Origin: Alishewanella agri BL06
Lineage (GTDB): Bacteria > Pseudomonadota > Gammaproteobacteria > Enterobacterales > Alteromonadaceae
DNA length: 64,000 nucleotides
NCBI RefSeq assembly: GCF_000272005.1
Contig: NZ_AKKU01000001.1
Span: forward strand, 248,001-312,000
Direction of reading: 5' to 3'
Below the pieces are notes generated by a model. That model saw only the letters and a list, made by a program, of their open reading frames with translations. It was not told the DNA's origin and did not search any database. Positions 18,154-27,163 of the stretch are shown piece by piece. A program made the position numbers and the translations under genes. The first letter of the stretch is position 1, and each line of letters begins with the position of its first letter.

Positions 18154-21063
18154 ATGAAAAGACTTCAATACTCTGTTAGCCGTGTCGCCCTGGCACTGGC
18201 AGTCTCGTTTTCCCTTGTTTCCTGTAGTCAGCTTGGAACGACAACTAACACGGCGCAGCTGCAGCCAAGCGCCGTGACTATTGCGGCCAGTAGCGCCGAT
18301 GTGACTCATCTTAAACCGTTAAGCCTGAGCGACATTATGCAGTTTCGCGAGATCAAAGAGCGTGCGGTTAGCGGTAATCAGCAGTGGCTGCTTTATACGG
18401 CTGAGCCGGATTTTGGCGACAGTACCGGCTATGTGCGGCATTTACTCAGCGAGCGCGAATTTAGTATTGAGCGCGCAGATCGTGGCCAGCTCAATCAAAG
18501 CGGTAGTTTTGCGCTGTTTCGCCAGCAGGCGCCGCTGTTAGCGCGTGAACAAGCTAAAAACGATAAGGCTAAACGTGATGCCCTAGCGCAGAACGCGGTA
18601 TTAGTTAATACCACGACTGGCGAGCAGCGGGTATTTACCAATATCGAACGCTTTAGCTTTACCGGTGCCGGTAACTATGCCCTGTTACTGGCGCGCAAAG
18701 CCGATAGCAAAGACAGCAGCCAATTGCTCCAACTGCTGGATTTACAAAGCGATACGGTGAGCGATTTAGGGCAGGTGACAGAGTTTGCTACCGCCAAAGA
18801 CTCGGACTTAATCGCCCTGGTCGTTGAGCAAGCAGGCATTGAGCAAGCCGCCACTAAGCAAACCACAACAGACAAAGCGGCAAAAAACACCAAACCAAGC
18901 CAGCAGGTGTTAGTTTATTTCCCTGCCGAGCAGCGCAGCCTGACACTTACTGAAGCTAACGCCGACATCAAACAGCAATTGCGTTTTAGCCCGGATGGCC
19001 AGCAACTGGTATTTTTTAGCGCCGCTAAAGCCGAAAAAGGCCAGGAGAGTGCGCAGCAACTTTGGCATTGGTCGGCTAAAAATTTAACAAGCAGCAATCA
19101 AAACCCGGCCCGGCCATTAGCTGTAGCACAAGATGGCTGGCTGTTAAGTGATAAGCAGGCACCGGAGTGGCGTGAGGATAGCCGGGCGGTACTGTTAGGT
19201 TTTCGGCCGCTCGTCGCGCCGGCAGAAGCTGCGGCGGCACTGGAAACGGACGAGCAACTGTTTGATTTAGCCCGCCTGGCCGCTGGGCGCAAGCTGCAGG
19301 TGTGGCATGGTCAGGATCCGCGGATTATCCCGCAGCAAAAAGCGGAGTATCAGCAAGCACAGCGCCGCACCGCTCCGGCTTTGCTCTGGTTGGATAATAG
19401 CAGTGTGGATAACAGTAGCCTGGCAAGCAGCGCCACACCACGACTGGTAGCGCTAAGTGCCGATATCGAAGATCGGCTGTACCCGTCGCAAAACCCGCAG
19501 GCGGCGCTGCTCAGCAATGGCCGTCCTTATCTGCAGCAACTGACCTGGCAGGGCCGGTTACATGATATCTGGCATGTTAATTTGCATACCGGACAGCGGC
19601 AGCAGGTCTTTGCCGGCAACCCACCTTACGAGCGTGCGCACCTCTCACCCTCTGGCCGTTATGCGCTGTATCAGCAGCAGGGCAAACTCTGGTTATTCGA
19701 TAGCAGCGATGGCAGCAAACGTCAGTTGGCAGCGGATATCAAGGTATCCTGGGTTGATGAAATGCACGATCGGCCCGAGCCTGCCGCAGCTTACGGCGTA
19801 GCCGGCTGGCTAGCCGATGAGTCGGCGGTACTGGTTTATGATCGCTTTGATATCTGGCAACTGGGCCTGAATGGCGACAACCGTAATCTGACGGTTAATG
19901 GCCGCGACACGCACTGGCGTTACCGCTTTGAACAAACCGATGCCAAAGCGCAGGCTATTGCCGTGAATAGCAAGCTGCTATTACGCGGTTTTAACGAGCA
20001 GAGCAAACAAAGCGGCTTTTATCAGCTGAATTTGGCAACGGGTGAACGACAAACCCTGATCAGCGGCAATAAGCGCTACGATTTTGTTGAAGCGCTGGAG
20101 CAGCAGAATGCCTACTTGTTTACCGAGCAGAGCTTTCGTCAGTTTCCGGATCTTAAACTGTCGAAGCCTGATTTTAGTGAGCAGACTCGGCTAACTGACG
20201 TTAATCCGCAGCAGCGAAATTTCGTCTGGGGCGACAGTCATCTGATTGACTGGTTTACCGCCGATGGCGAGCGGCTGCAAGGCGTGGTATTAACACCGGA
20301 TGGGTATGACCCAGCTAAGCGCTATCCGGTGCTGGTGTATTACTACGAGCAATTCTCTGACCGTTTGTTTAACTATAACCAGATGCGGGTGAATCACCGG
20401 CCGAACTTCCCGTTTTATTTAGGTCAGGATTATGTGGTGTTTTTACCGGATATCCGTTTCCGCGAAGGGGCGCCCGGGCCAAGCGCCACCGAGTCCTTAC
20501 TGCCGGCGATTGACCGTTTAATTGAACTGGGGATTGCCGATCCTAAGGCTATTGGTTTGCATGGCCATAGCTGGTCTGGTTATCAAACGGCTTTTGTGAT
20601 CACCGAAACCGATCGTTTTGCCGCTGCTGTCGCTGGCGCGCCGGTAGCGAATATGACCAGTGCCTATAGCGGTATTCGCTGGCAAACCGGCCTGGCGCGA
20701 CAGTTCCAGTATGAAACCGGCCAAAGCCGAATTGGCGAGTCGATGTTCGACAATCTCAAACCTTATATCGATAATTCCCCGGTGTTTTTTGCCGATAGAA
20801 TTAACACGCCGCTATTGATCCAATTTGGTGATAAAGACGGTGCTGTGCCTTGGGAGCAGGGGATTGAGCTGTATTTAGCATTGCGCCGCTTGGATAAAGA
20901 TGTGGTAATGCTGCAATACGAGGGCGAAGATCACCATCTGGCGGACTTTGCCAACAAGGTGGATTACAGCATGAAAATGCTGGAGTTTTTTAATCACTAC
21001 CTAAAAGGCGAACCGGCACCACTGTGGTGGCAGCAAGGGCAGCCGTATCAGCGCAATGACTAA
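18154..21063 (+). CDS. Lipoprotein prolyl-oligopeptidase-family (S9) peptidase
   Basis: Serine peptidase anchored by lipid, probably periplasmic. The N-terminus (basic MKRLQYS, hydrophobic stretch, then SLVSC) is a lipobox. A long middle part (about 50-690) looks like a beta-propeller, with a low-complexity insert rich in Ala, Lys and Thr (about 228-250). The C-terminal alpha/beta hydrolase has Ser806 (GHSWSG), Asp895 (GDKDGAVPW) and His927 (GEDHHLAD). 969 residues is long but normal for propeller S9 enzymes. ATG 18154 was chosen over GTG 18145 because it places the lipobox at the usual distance. Substrate unknown. Confidence 0.87.
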   Translation: MKRLQYSVSRVALALAVSFSLVSCSQLGTTTNTAQLQPSAVTIAASSADVTHLKPLSLSDIMQFREIKERAVSGNQQWLLYTAEPDFGDSTGYVRHLLSEREFSIERADRGQLNQSGSFALFRQQAPLLAREQAKNDKAKRDALAQNAVLVNTTTGEQRVFTNIERFSFTGAGNYALLLARKADSKDSSQLLQLLDLQSDTVSDLGQVTEFATAKDSDLIALVVEQAGIEQAATKQTTTDKAAKNTKPSQQVLVYFPAEQRSLTLTEANADIKQQLRFSPDGQQLVFFSAAKAEKGQESAQQLWHWSAKNLTSSNQNPARPLAVAQDGWLLSDKQAPEWREDSRAVLLGFRPLVAPAEAAAALETDEQLFDLARLAAGRKLQVWHGQDPRIIPQQKAEYQQAQRRTAPALLWLDNSSVDNSSLASSATPRLVALSADIEDRLYPSQNPQAALLSNGRPYLQQLTWQGRLHDIWHVNLHTGQRQQVFAGNPPYERAHLSPSGRYALYQQQGKLWLFDSSDGSKRQLAADIKVSWVDEMHDRPEPAAAYGVAGWLADESAVLVYDRFDIWQLGLNGDNRNLTVNGRDTHWRYRFEQTDAKAQAIAVNSKLLLRGFNEQSKQSGFYQLNLATGERQTLISGNKRYDFVEALEQQNAYLFTEQSFRQFPDLKLSKPDFSEQTRLTDVNPQQRNFVWGDSHLIDWFTADGERLQGVVLTPDGYDPAKRYPVLVYYYEQFSDRLFNYNQMRVNHRPNFPFYLGQDYVVFLPDIRFREGAPGPSATESLLPAIDRLIELGIADPKAIGLHGHSWSGYQTAFVITETDRFAAAVAGAPVANMTSAYSGIRWQTGLARQFQYETGQSRIGESMFDNLKPYIDNSPVFFADRINTPLLIQFGDKDGAVPWEQGIELYLALRRLDKDVVMLQYEGEDHHLADFANKVDYSMKMLEFFNHYLKGEPAPLWWQQGQPYQRND

Positions 21064-21085
21064 GCACTAGTTAACATTATCAACA

Positions 21086-21116
21086 CCAGGCGCCAACCCT
21101 TGTTGGCGCCTGGTTT
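21086..21116 (+). terminator. Terminator-like hairpin after the S9 peptidase
   Basis: CCAGGCGCCAAC (21086-21097) and GTTGGCGCCTGG (21102-21113) form a perfect 12-bp stem with loop CCTT, followed only by TTT. The T-tract is short, so termination may be partial. It lies 23 bases after the stop codon. Confidence 0.7.
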
Positions 21117-21225
21117 AAACCGTAACAGGCATACAGCTTTTCTTAAGTAGTTTATTGGCGTTGGAGACGGCTGCGGTAAATAGCAGTTCGTTTAATTTTT
21201 ATTTTCAATATTTATACAATAAGCT

Positions 21226-21253
21226 TTGACATCCCGGTTTAAACCTATACACT
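21226..21253 (+). promoter_or_regulatory. Candidate sigma-70 promoter of the cold-shock gene
   Basis: TTGACA (21226-21231), 16 bases, then TACACT (21248-21253). It would give a leader of roughly 145 bases before the ATG at 21405, in keeping with the long 5' leaders of cspA-type genes that govern mRNA stability in the cold. The 341-base gap 21064-21404 otherwise holds the hairpin above and AT-rich sequence with no gene. Confidence 0.55.
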
Positions 21254-21404
21254 GGGCTGGCTTAATTAGCTTGTTCATTATTTATGCAAACCTTGAATGT
21301 TACTGCCGTTTAGTACCCTTTCCTGTATTCATAAGTTTAAACATCTCTTGCAGCACTATCGCCTCATCGCAGGCAACTTTAATTAATTAATACAGGTAAC
21401 TCTT

Positions 21405-21614
21405 ATGTCTACTCCAACTACCGGCACCGTAAAATGGTTTAACGAAGCTAAAGGCTTTGGTTTTATTGAACAAGCGTCAGGTCCTGACGTTTTTGCTCAT
21501 TTCAGCGAAATTTTAAGCAGCGGTTTTAAATCACTGCAAGAGGGCCAACGGGTGCAATTTACCGTAACGGCCGGCCAAAAAGGCCCACAAGCATCAAAAA
21601 TTTCTGTGATGTAA
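21405..21614 (+). CDS. cspA: Cold-shock protein, CspA family
   Basis: Small cytoplasmic RNA/ssDNA-binding protein of 69 residues with a single cold-shock domain. RNP1 is KGFGFI and RNP2 is DVFAHFSEI. It starts [20 protein letters not shown], like cold-inducible CspA-type proteins. A TTGACA/TACACT promoter and long leader lie upstream and a strong terminator downstream, so it is a single-gene transcript. Which csp paralogue it is cannot be told from sequence alone. Compare the second cold-shock gene at 49666-49881. Confidence 0.9.
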   Translation: MSTPTTGTVKWFNEAKGFGFIEQASGPDVFAHFSEILSSGFKSLQEGQRVQFTVTAGQKGPQASKISVM

Positions 21615-21668
21615 GGCTTAACCGCCTGCTCTGAGCCAGTAAGTTTTTTTGGCAAGGAACTACACGAC

Positions 21669-21695
21669 AAAACCACTGCATCGCAGTGGTTTTTT
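21669..21695 (+). terminator. Intrinsic terminator of the cold-shock gene
   Basis: AAAACCACTGC (21669-21679) pairs with GCAGTGGTTTT (21683-21693) across a three-base loop and runs into T to 21695. It lies 55 bases after the stop. Confidence 0.88.
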
Positions 21696-21790
21696 GCTTT
21701 CAATCTAAAGTCATTATTAATTGCGGAGCGGACGTTATTCCGGCAGGAATAAGCTAAACTGGTACAACTTTACCACAGGAGCTGTTACTG

Positions 21791-22615
21791 ATGTCTGAAG
21801 CAATGCCTGATTCGCCGCTAACGCAGCCGACTTATTTTATCCCACATGGTGCCGGCCCCTGTTTCTTTATGGACTGGAACCCCGCCAATACCTGGCAGCA
21901 GATGGCGGTGTTTTTACGCGGTATCGAGTCTGATTTACCGGCGCCACCAACAGCCATTTTGCTGATTTCGGCACACTGGCAGGATGACGCCTTTGCGCTG
22001 ACCGCTGCGGCCAAACCCGATTTAATTTACGACTATTTTGGTTTTCCGGAGTCGACTTATCAGCTGACTTATCCGGCACCCGGCGCACCTGAGCTGGCGG
22101 CGGCGATTGCCGAACGGATTAGCGCAGCGGCTTTACCCAGCCGGCTGGAGCAGAGCCGCGGTTTTGACCATGGCGTTTTTATCCCGTTAAAACTGATGTT
22201 TGTCAAGGCAGAGATCCCGGTAGTGCAGCTGTCACTGCAACGCGGCCTGGATGCCTCAGCACATCTTCAGCTGGGCGCGGCATTGGCGCCGCTGCGAGAG
22301 CAGGGCGTACTAATCGTTGGCAGTGGCATGAGTTTTCATAATATGCGTGGCTATGGCGATCCCCGCTATACCGCGCCTTCAGAGATCTTTGATCGCTGGT
22401 TAACCGATGCCGTGCAGGCCGAACCGGCAACACGCTATGCCTTGTTGCAGCAGTGGCAAACGGCGCCCCATGCCATAGATTGCCATCCACGCGGGGCCGA
22501 AGAGCATTTGCTGCCGCTAATGGTTGTTGCCGGAGCCGCCGGCGCGGCAAACGGCCGTAAAGTGTATTCAGAAAATGTGCTGCGTACCCAGTTGTCAGCA
22601 TTTCGGTTTGGTTAG
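21791..22615 (+). CDS. ygiD: 4,5-DOPA dioxygenase extradiol-like protein (LigB superfamily)
   Basis: Class III extradiol dioxygenase-like protein of 274 residues, similar to E. coli YgiD. Candidate metal and catalytic histidines are His19 (IPHGAGP), His62 (ISAHWQ), His127 (FDHGVFIPL), His183 (SFHNM) and His239 (EEHLLPL). E. coli YgiD cleaves DOPA in vitro; its physiological substrate is uncertain. A short gene start MSEAMPDS follows an AGGAG-like site. Although it is an aromatic-ring dioxygenase it stands alone, away from the ben/cat genes and on its own promoter, so I do not place it in that pathway. Confidence 0.85.
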   Translation: MSEAMPDSPLTQPTYFIPHGAGPCFFMDWNPANTWQQMAVFLRGIESDLPAPPTAILLISAHWQDDAFALTAAAKPDLIYDYFGFPESTYQLTYPAPGAPELAAAIAERISAAALPSRLEQSRGFDHGVFIPLKLMFVKAEIPVVQLSLQRGLDASAHLQLGAALAPLREQGVLIVGSGMSFHNMRGYGDPRYTAPSEIFDRWLTDAVQAEPATRYALLQQWQTAPHAIDCHPRGAEEHLLPLMVVAGAAGAANGRKVYSENVLRTQLSAFRFG

Positions 22616-22726
22616 AATGACGAGCACAGTTGGCTAGCTCGCAGGCTGTGTCGTCCGTTCAGCCAAGTAGCAAGGTCTGACAAATGAGGAATGATTTGCG
22701 ATTTTGGGGTTTAACATCGCAGGTCG

Positions 22727-22757
22727 CGTCTCCGGTACGGCAAGCATACCGGAGACG
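22727..22757. repeat. 11-bp perfect hairpin CGTCTCCGGTA / TACCGGAGACG
   Basis: A perfect 11-bp inverted repeat with a nine-base loop, in the gap after the ygiD-like gene. Its right arm is identical to 14183-14193 in the long inverted repeat after benF, so the two may belong to one family of intergenic palindromes. No T-tract follows on either strand. Confidence 0.5.
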
Positions 22758-22837
22758 GGCGCTTCGTAGTGAGCAGCTTATGTTTGCAAAATGTTTGCGG
22801 GCGTTAGAATGTACCAGTGTGTACCAGCAGTAAAAAC

Positions 22838-22865
22838 AAAAACAGCACCATAAGGTGCTGTTTTT
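22838..22865 (-). terminator. Intrinsic terminator of tRNA-Val
   Basis: AAAAACAGCACC (22838-22849) and GGTGCTGTTTTT (22854-22865) form a perfect 12-bp stem with loop ATAA. On the minus strand it lies directly after the tRNA 3' end and is followed by a T-rich run. Confidence 0.85.
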
Positions 22866-22875
22866 GTTAGGAATT

Positions 22876-22952
22876 TGGTGCGTCCTAGTGGACTCGAACC
22901 ACCGACCCCCACCATGTCAAGGTGGTGCTCTAACCAGCTGAGCTAAGGACGC
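22876..22952 (-). tRNA. tRNA-Val(GAC)
   Basis: A 77-base cloverleaf on the minus strand. The acceptor stem is GCGTCCT/AGGACGC, the D-loop is AGCTCAGCTGGTTAGAGC, and the anticodon arm is CCACC-TTGACAT-GGTGG, giving anticodon GAC (Val). The T-arm contains GGTTCGAGTCC and CCA is encoded. It stands between ygiD and the DUF3080-like gene with its own terminator. No integrated element is seen beside it. Confidence 0.96.
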
Positions 22953-23043
22953 AAATGTTGTCGCTGACAACGGGCGCTATGTTATTGCGCGCCTTGCACT
23001 TTGGCAAGTGTTTTTAAGTTCCGGCGTTGTGTTTGCCTGAAAA

Positions 23044-24054
23044 TTAGCCGGTCAGTCCCACCGGACACAGTTGGTTTAGTTGTTGGTACCAGCCAACGTG
23101 CTGCAGCAGCTGTTGTTGTAGTTCAGTAGCCGGTTGCTGATAGCGTTGCTGCAATACCGGTAGCAGGGCGCTATCCTGATAGAGTTCGGCCAGTAACGGC
23201 CAGCTTTGTTGCTGATAGCGCGTTAACTCAGCCAGGTAAGCCTGTACCTCGCCAATAAAGTATTTACGAAATACGGTACTTAGAATGGTTAGCTGCTCGG
23301 TTTGGCCGCGCGGGCAGAGGCTGGCCGGTTCAATCGCCAGCAACGCCGGGTTGATGCTGCCAAGCCAGCTTGCGGCGTAGCGCAGGCTATATTGCAAATC
23401 AGATAAAAAGCTAAAACGGTAGAGGGTTTCCAGTGCCTGTTCCGGATCGATCCGGCTGGCGCTGTACCAATCTTGTCGAGCCACGGCTTGTTTTAGCTCA
23501 ACTAATTGCTGCAGCGCGCCCAGGCTCTCGGTAAAGCCGCTATTATCGCCGGGGGTAAGGGTGCTATTACTGCCCAGCCAGCGTTTGCGCAGCGTGTCAT
23601 CGGTTTGCAGCATATTGTTCAGCGCGATAGCGATGCTGTGTTGTTTCTGCTGATACACTTGCTGTAATTGGCTGTTTAACGGTTCTTCCCACGGCTCAGT
23701 TAAGCATTGTTGCAAGGTGGCGAGAAAGCGCAGTTCGTAGTTTAAGCGTTTGCTGGCGGTAAACACCTTGCCCAGGCTGCTGTTGCGCTCTGCTATTAAT
23801 TGATCCAGGCCGCAGCGGCGGGTGGCGAACGCATCAAGCAGGTCGATGCGTAAATCGGGTAAGGGTTGTTGCAGCGCCGATTTCGCGATAAAAGCCGGCG
23901 CGGCAGTCAGCTGTGGTGCCGGGCTATCCAGTGCCAATACCCGGTTTACCCGCTGCTGATAATCGCGCAAGGTGGCAACGCCCTGGCTGTCGCCACAGCC
24001 GCTTAACAGCAAACAGCAAAGCAGACTAAGCAGTAGCCCCCGTTTTAAATTCAT
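23044..24054 (-). CDS. DUF3080-like lipoprotein
   Basis: Predicted lipoprotein of 336 residues: MNLKRGLLLSLLCCLLLSGC gives a lipobox with Cys20. The remainder is helical, Leu/Gln-rich, with a Cys pair late in the chain (SLCPRGQTEQ and QLCPVGLTG). I recall DUF3080 proteins as lipoproteins next to norM in related bacteria; the assignment is from memory of family and position. The ATG at 24054 lies inside the end of norM (29-base overlap) behind GGATGGAG, so it is translated after norM. Function unknown. Confidence 0.7.
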   Translation of the reverse strand: MNLKRGLLLSLLCCLLLSGCGDSQGVATLRDYQQRVNRVLALDSPAPQLTAAPAFIAKSALQQPLPDLRIDLLDAFATRRCGLDQLIAERNSSLGKVFTASKRLNYELRFLATLQQCLTEPWEEPLNSQLQQVYQQKQHSIAIALNNMLQTDDTLRKRWLGSNSTLTPGDNSGFTESLGALQQLVELKQAVARQDWYSASRIDPEQALETLYRFSFLSDLQYSLRYAASWLGSINPALLAIEPASLCPRGQTEQLTILSTVFRKYFIGEVQAYLAELTRYQQQSWPLLAELYQDSALLPVLQQRYQQPATELQQQLLQHVGWYQQLNQLCPVGLTG

Positions 24055-25399
24055 GCTCCATCCTGTTGATTTGTTTACGTAATACCATTGCCAGTGCGAT
24101 AGCGGCACAGGTTAAGCCGACAATAATACCCGTCCAGAAGCCATGAGGCCCCATCGGTTCGACCAGCCAGTTAGTTAAACCTAGTACGGCACCCAAACCA
24201 AAACCGATTGGCCAGTATGAGATTAGTGTAATAAAAAAGACCGGAGTGGTGATTTTCATGCCACGCAGGGCACAGGCGGCGACGACCTGTACGGCATCAG
24301 AGAATTGATAAATGGCTGCCAGTATTAACAGCGAGCTGGCCAGGGCGATTACCGCCGGATCCGGTGAGTACAAGGCGGCGACGTACTTTCTGAACAGCAG
24401 GGTAAAAATCACGGTAAGCAGCGACATCGCAACCGATAATACTATGGCCGTGCTGATCGCTTTTTTCAGCTCCATTAAGTTTTGCTCGCCGACCAAATGG
24501 CCAACCCGGATAGTGGTAGCTAAACCTAAGCTTAGCGGTAGCATAAAGACAATAGCACTGTAATTATGCGCCACCTGATGGCCAGCGACGGCGATTGGGC
24601 CTAAATGTACGATCACCAATGGAATACAGGCAAACAGCGTTACTTCAAAGAAAATCGAAAACGCAATGGGTGTGCCGATGCGGATTATTTGCCATTGATC
24701 TTTTAAGCTCAGCCACAGCTTTTCCGGCCAGTGGCGGTAGGGGCGGGTGCTGCGGCTGGTGTAGCCGTAAACCAGCATCGCAATAAACATCGCCACAAAC
24801 ACCAGACTGGTGGCGACACCACAGCCAGCACCGCCCATCGCAGGCATTCCCAGTTTGCCGTAGATAAAAATATAGTTGGCTGGCACATTAACCAGAATAC
24901 CGACAAAGGCTATCCACATACTGGCTTTGGTATTGCCCAGGCCTTCAAACAGGTTGCGCATCACCATATAGCCCGCGGCGGGGAATAAGCCAAAGCTGAC
25001 ATAAAATAAGTAGTCGAGGGTTTTTTCCCGCAGCAGCGGGTCCATATTCAGCCTTGATAGCGGAATATCGGCAAATAACATCAACACGAATAACAGCGCT
25101 GCCATGATAAAGGCCAAATACAGTGCCTGTAACGTATAGTGGCTAATCGGTTTGGTTTGTTTACTGCCGTAGTACTGCGCCACAATCGGCGTTAAGGCCA
25201 GCAATAAGCCCTGCATCGTCAGCACGACCGGCAACCAAAGACCTGATGCCACAGCAATGGCGGCCATATCCGTGGCGCTGACGCGGCCGGCCATGACGGT
25301 ATCGACAAAATACATCAGAGTTTGCGTTAGCTGGGCTAACACTATCGGGCCAGACAGTTTTAAAATGGTTCTGGCTTCAAAGCGGGAAAAAGGTAACAT
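24026..25399 (-). CDS. norM: MATE-family multidrug/Na+ antiporter
   Basis: Inner-membrane efflux protein. 457 residues with about 12 helices in two similar halves. The N-terminal LSGPIVLAQLTQTLMYFVDTVMAGRVS and the later IGTPIAFSIFFEVTLFACIPL are typical NorM segments. The start at ATG 25399 (MLPFSRFEARTILK) fits the family; a GTG at 25447 would add 16 residues and neither has a clear Shine-Dalgarno. It is divergent from ribE with only about 60 bases between, an arrangement seen in several gammaproteobacteria. Substrate cannot be told. Confidence 0.88.
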   Translation of the reverse strand: MLPFSRFEARTILKLSGPIVLAQLTQTLMYFVDTVMAGRVSATDMAAIAVASGLWLPVVLTMQGLLLALTPIVAQYYGSKQTKPISHYTLQALYLAFIMAALLFVLMLFADIPLSRLNMDPLLREKTLDYLFYVSFGLFPAAGYMVMRNLFEGLGNTKASMWIAFVGILVNVPANYIFIYGKLGMPAMGGAGCGVATSLVFVAMFIAMLVYGYTSRSTRPYRHWPEKLWLSLKDQWQIIRIGTPIAFSIFFEVTLFACIPLVIVHLGPIAVAGHQVAHNYSAIVFMLPLSLGLATTIRVGHLVGEQNLMELKKAISTAIVLSVAMSLLTVIFTLLFRKYVAALYSPDPAVIALASSLLILAAIYQFSDAVQVVAACALRGMKITTPVFFITLISYWPIGFGLGAVLGLTNWLVEPMGPHGFWTGIIVGLTCAAIALAMVLRKQINRMEHEFKTGATA

Positions 25400-25461
25400 G
25401 AGCGCCAATGTCGTATCGAGCGTAAAAATAGGCGCGTAATGTACCACAAACAGAGGTGTGA

Positions 25462-26085
25462 ATGTTTACCGGAATAGTACAAACCCAGGCTGAGATTACC
25501 CAAATTCACGATCTAAACGGCATTCGCCGTTTAACAGTGCAGGCGGGGGCTGATTATTTACAGCAGCTAACACGCGGCGCCAGCATTGCGATTAACGGTG
25601 TTTGTTTAACTGCCACCGAATTTGATAGCGCGGCCGGCTGGGTCTGTTTTGATGTGATAGCGGAAAGTCTGCAAAAAACTAACCTTGGCACTTTGGTCGT
25701 TGGCAGCCGCGTCAATCTGGAGCGCTCACTGCGTTTTGGTGATGAACTGGGTGGCCATATTGTCTCTGGTCATGTCCAGGCTACCGCGACACTGAGCGCG
25801 ATTAAACGGGATGCTGATAATGTGGGCTTTGAGCTTAGTGTACCCGCCGAGCTGCTGCCTTATATCCAGCCGAAAGGCTTTATTGCGGTGGAGGGCTGCA
25901 GTTTAACCGTTGGTGAAGTGACGGCGCAGGGCTTTAGCCTTTATTTAATTCCTGAGACACTGCAGATCACCAATTTAGGCGGTAAGCAGGTTGGCGATAA
26001 GCTGAATATCGAATTAGATCAGCAAACGGTCACCCTTATCCGCACCGTAGAGCGGCTGTTAGCTGAACGCTTTAACAAGCCCTAA
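25462..26085 (+). CDS. ribE: Riboflavin synthase, alpha subunit
   Basis: Converts two 6,7-dimethyl-8-ribityllumazine molecules to riboflavin. The 207-residue product has two tandem lumazine-binding barrels: MFTGIVQTQAEI...GDELGGHIVSGHV in the first, and IQPKGFIAVEGCSLTV in the second. No FMN riboswitch is visible in the 60-base gap to norM. Its stop codon overlaps that of the convergent CPXCG gene (shared CTAA), leaving no room for a terminator between them. Some nomenclatures use ribC for this enzyme. Confidence 0.93.
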   Translation: MFTGIVQTQAEITQIHDLNGIRRLTVQAGADYLQQLTRGASIAINGVCLTATEFDSAAGWVCFDVIAESLQKTNLGTLVVGSRVNLERSLRFGDELGGHIVSGHVQATATLSAIKRDADNVGFELSVPAELLPYIQPKGFIAVEGCSLTVGEVTAQGFSLYLIPETLQITNLGGKQVGDKLNIELDQQTVTLIRTVERLLAERFNKP

Positions 26086-26282
26086 TAGTACTGCTCGTCG
26101 TCGGCATCAACAAAAATCTGCACCTTATGCCGCATCTCATCGACATGCACCCGGATATGCATTGGATTGCAGCAATTGCTGCAATCCTCGGTGTAATCCT
26201 GATCTTCATCGGTGGCTTCGACACAGATATCCGTCGGGTGCCCGCAAAATGGGCATTGAATACTATGGAAAATGGGCTGCAT
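26082..26282 (-). CDS. CPXCG-motif cysteine-rich small protein
   Basis: A 66-residue acidic protein with two paired-cysteine motifs, QCPFCGHP near the N-terminus and CSNCCNP in the middle. This is the pattern of the CPXCG family, probably binding zinc; function unknown. The gene is convergent with ribE and overlaps it by four bases. It lies 20 bases downstream of the fructosamine-kinase-family gene on the same strand, so it may share that transcript. Confidence 0.82.
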   Translation of the reverse strand: MQPIFHSIQCPFCGHPTDICVEATDEDQDYTEDCSNCCNPMHIRVHVDEMRHKVQIFVDADDEQYY

Positions 26283-26302
26283 CCCAACCTCCGTTTAATC
26301 TG

Positions 26303-27163
26303 TTAATGAAACAGCTGTTTAATCAGTTCCTGTGCCTGCAGCAGATAACTGCCCCGGAATTGATTGGCATGGTTTAGTACATGATACAAATTATAAAGGC
26401 TTTTGCGCTGTTGGTAGCCTTCATGCAGCGGATATACCGCCTGATAGCTTTGATAAAAGGCTTCCGGAAAACGGGCAAATAAACCGGTAAAGGCCACATC
26501 GGCTTCGCGATCACCAAAATAACAAGCCGGATCAAACACCACCGGGCCTTCGGCGGTAAAGCCAACATTGCCACGCCATAAATCACCATGTAGCAGGCTT
26601 GGCAGCGGTTTATGATGTGCCAGCAGCTGGCGGCTTTGCTCAACCATTTTATCGATATTACCTACGCCAAAACCTTGCTCGGCCAGTAACTGCAATTGCC
26701 AGCCTAAGCGCTGCTCTGAGAAAAAACTGCTCCAGTTGCTCTGCCACTGATTTGGTTGCACGGTCAGGCCAATAAAATTATCCCAATCAAAACCGAACAT
26801 TGCCTGTTCATGCCGCGCATGCAGCGCAGCCAGCTGTTCACCGAGTTGTTGCCAGCCCTGTTCGGTTTCCATTTGTAGTGGCAAAAATTCCAGTACTAAA
26901 AAGGCTTTATCCAGCGTCTGACCAACACAGATCACTTCTGGTACCCGGATGGCGCCTTGCTGGGCCAGTTTTTGCAGCGACCACTGTTCATTTTCAAATT
27001 GCTCCAGCCGTTCGCGTTGGTTCAGTTTGACAAAAAATTGCCGGCCCTGGCCCTGAATATGCCAGGCCAGATTAACCGAGCCACCGTTTAGTGACGCCTT
27101 GTCGGTGATCTGAAAATCAATATCCAGCTCAGTGCTGATTTGTTCTGCAATACTTTGCCACAT
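26303..27163 (-). CDS. Fructosamine kinase family protein
   Basis: Cytoplasmic small-molecule kinase of the fructosamine-3-kinase/ketosamine-3-kinase family, related to E. coli YniA. 286 residues. Marks are SLNGGSVNLAWHI (nucleotide loop), LHGDLWRGNVGF (catalytic Asp with the following Asn) and VVFDPACYFGDREADVAF (metal Asp). The start at 27163 is set by AGGATGG six bases ahead; the ATG at 27172 has none. The family repairs glycated amines in eukaryotes; the bacterial substrate is less certain. Confidence 0.88.
   Translation of the reverse strand: MWQSIAEQISTELDIDFQITDKASLNGGSVNLAWHIQGQGRQFFVKLNQRERLEQFENEQWSLQKLAQQGAIRVPEVICVGQTLDKAFLVLEFLPLQMETEQGWQQLGEQLAALHARHEQAMFGFDWDNFIGLTVQPNQWQSNWSSFFSEQRLGWQLQLLAEQGFGVGNIDKMVEQSRQLLAHHKPLPSLLHGDLWRGNVGFTAEGPVVFDPACYFGDREADVAFTGLFARFPEAFYQSYQAVYPLHEGYQQRKSLYNLYHVLNHANQFRGSYLLQAQELIKQLFH

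Noticed and set aside
21791-22615. LigB-type dioxygenase as part of the aromatic degradation cluster
   Set aside because: It lies 8 kb away behind other units, resembles E. coli YgiD, and the pathway here uses ortho (intradiol) cleavage by CatA.
22876-22952. tRNA-Val as an integration site for a genomic island
   Set aside because: No integrase, no direct repeat of the tRNA 3' end and no foreign-looking genes on either side.
25400-25461. FMN riboswitch ahead of ribE
   Set aside because: The gap to norM is only about 60 bases and lacks the conserved RFN element stems.
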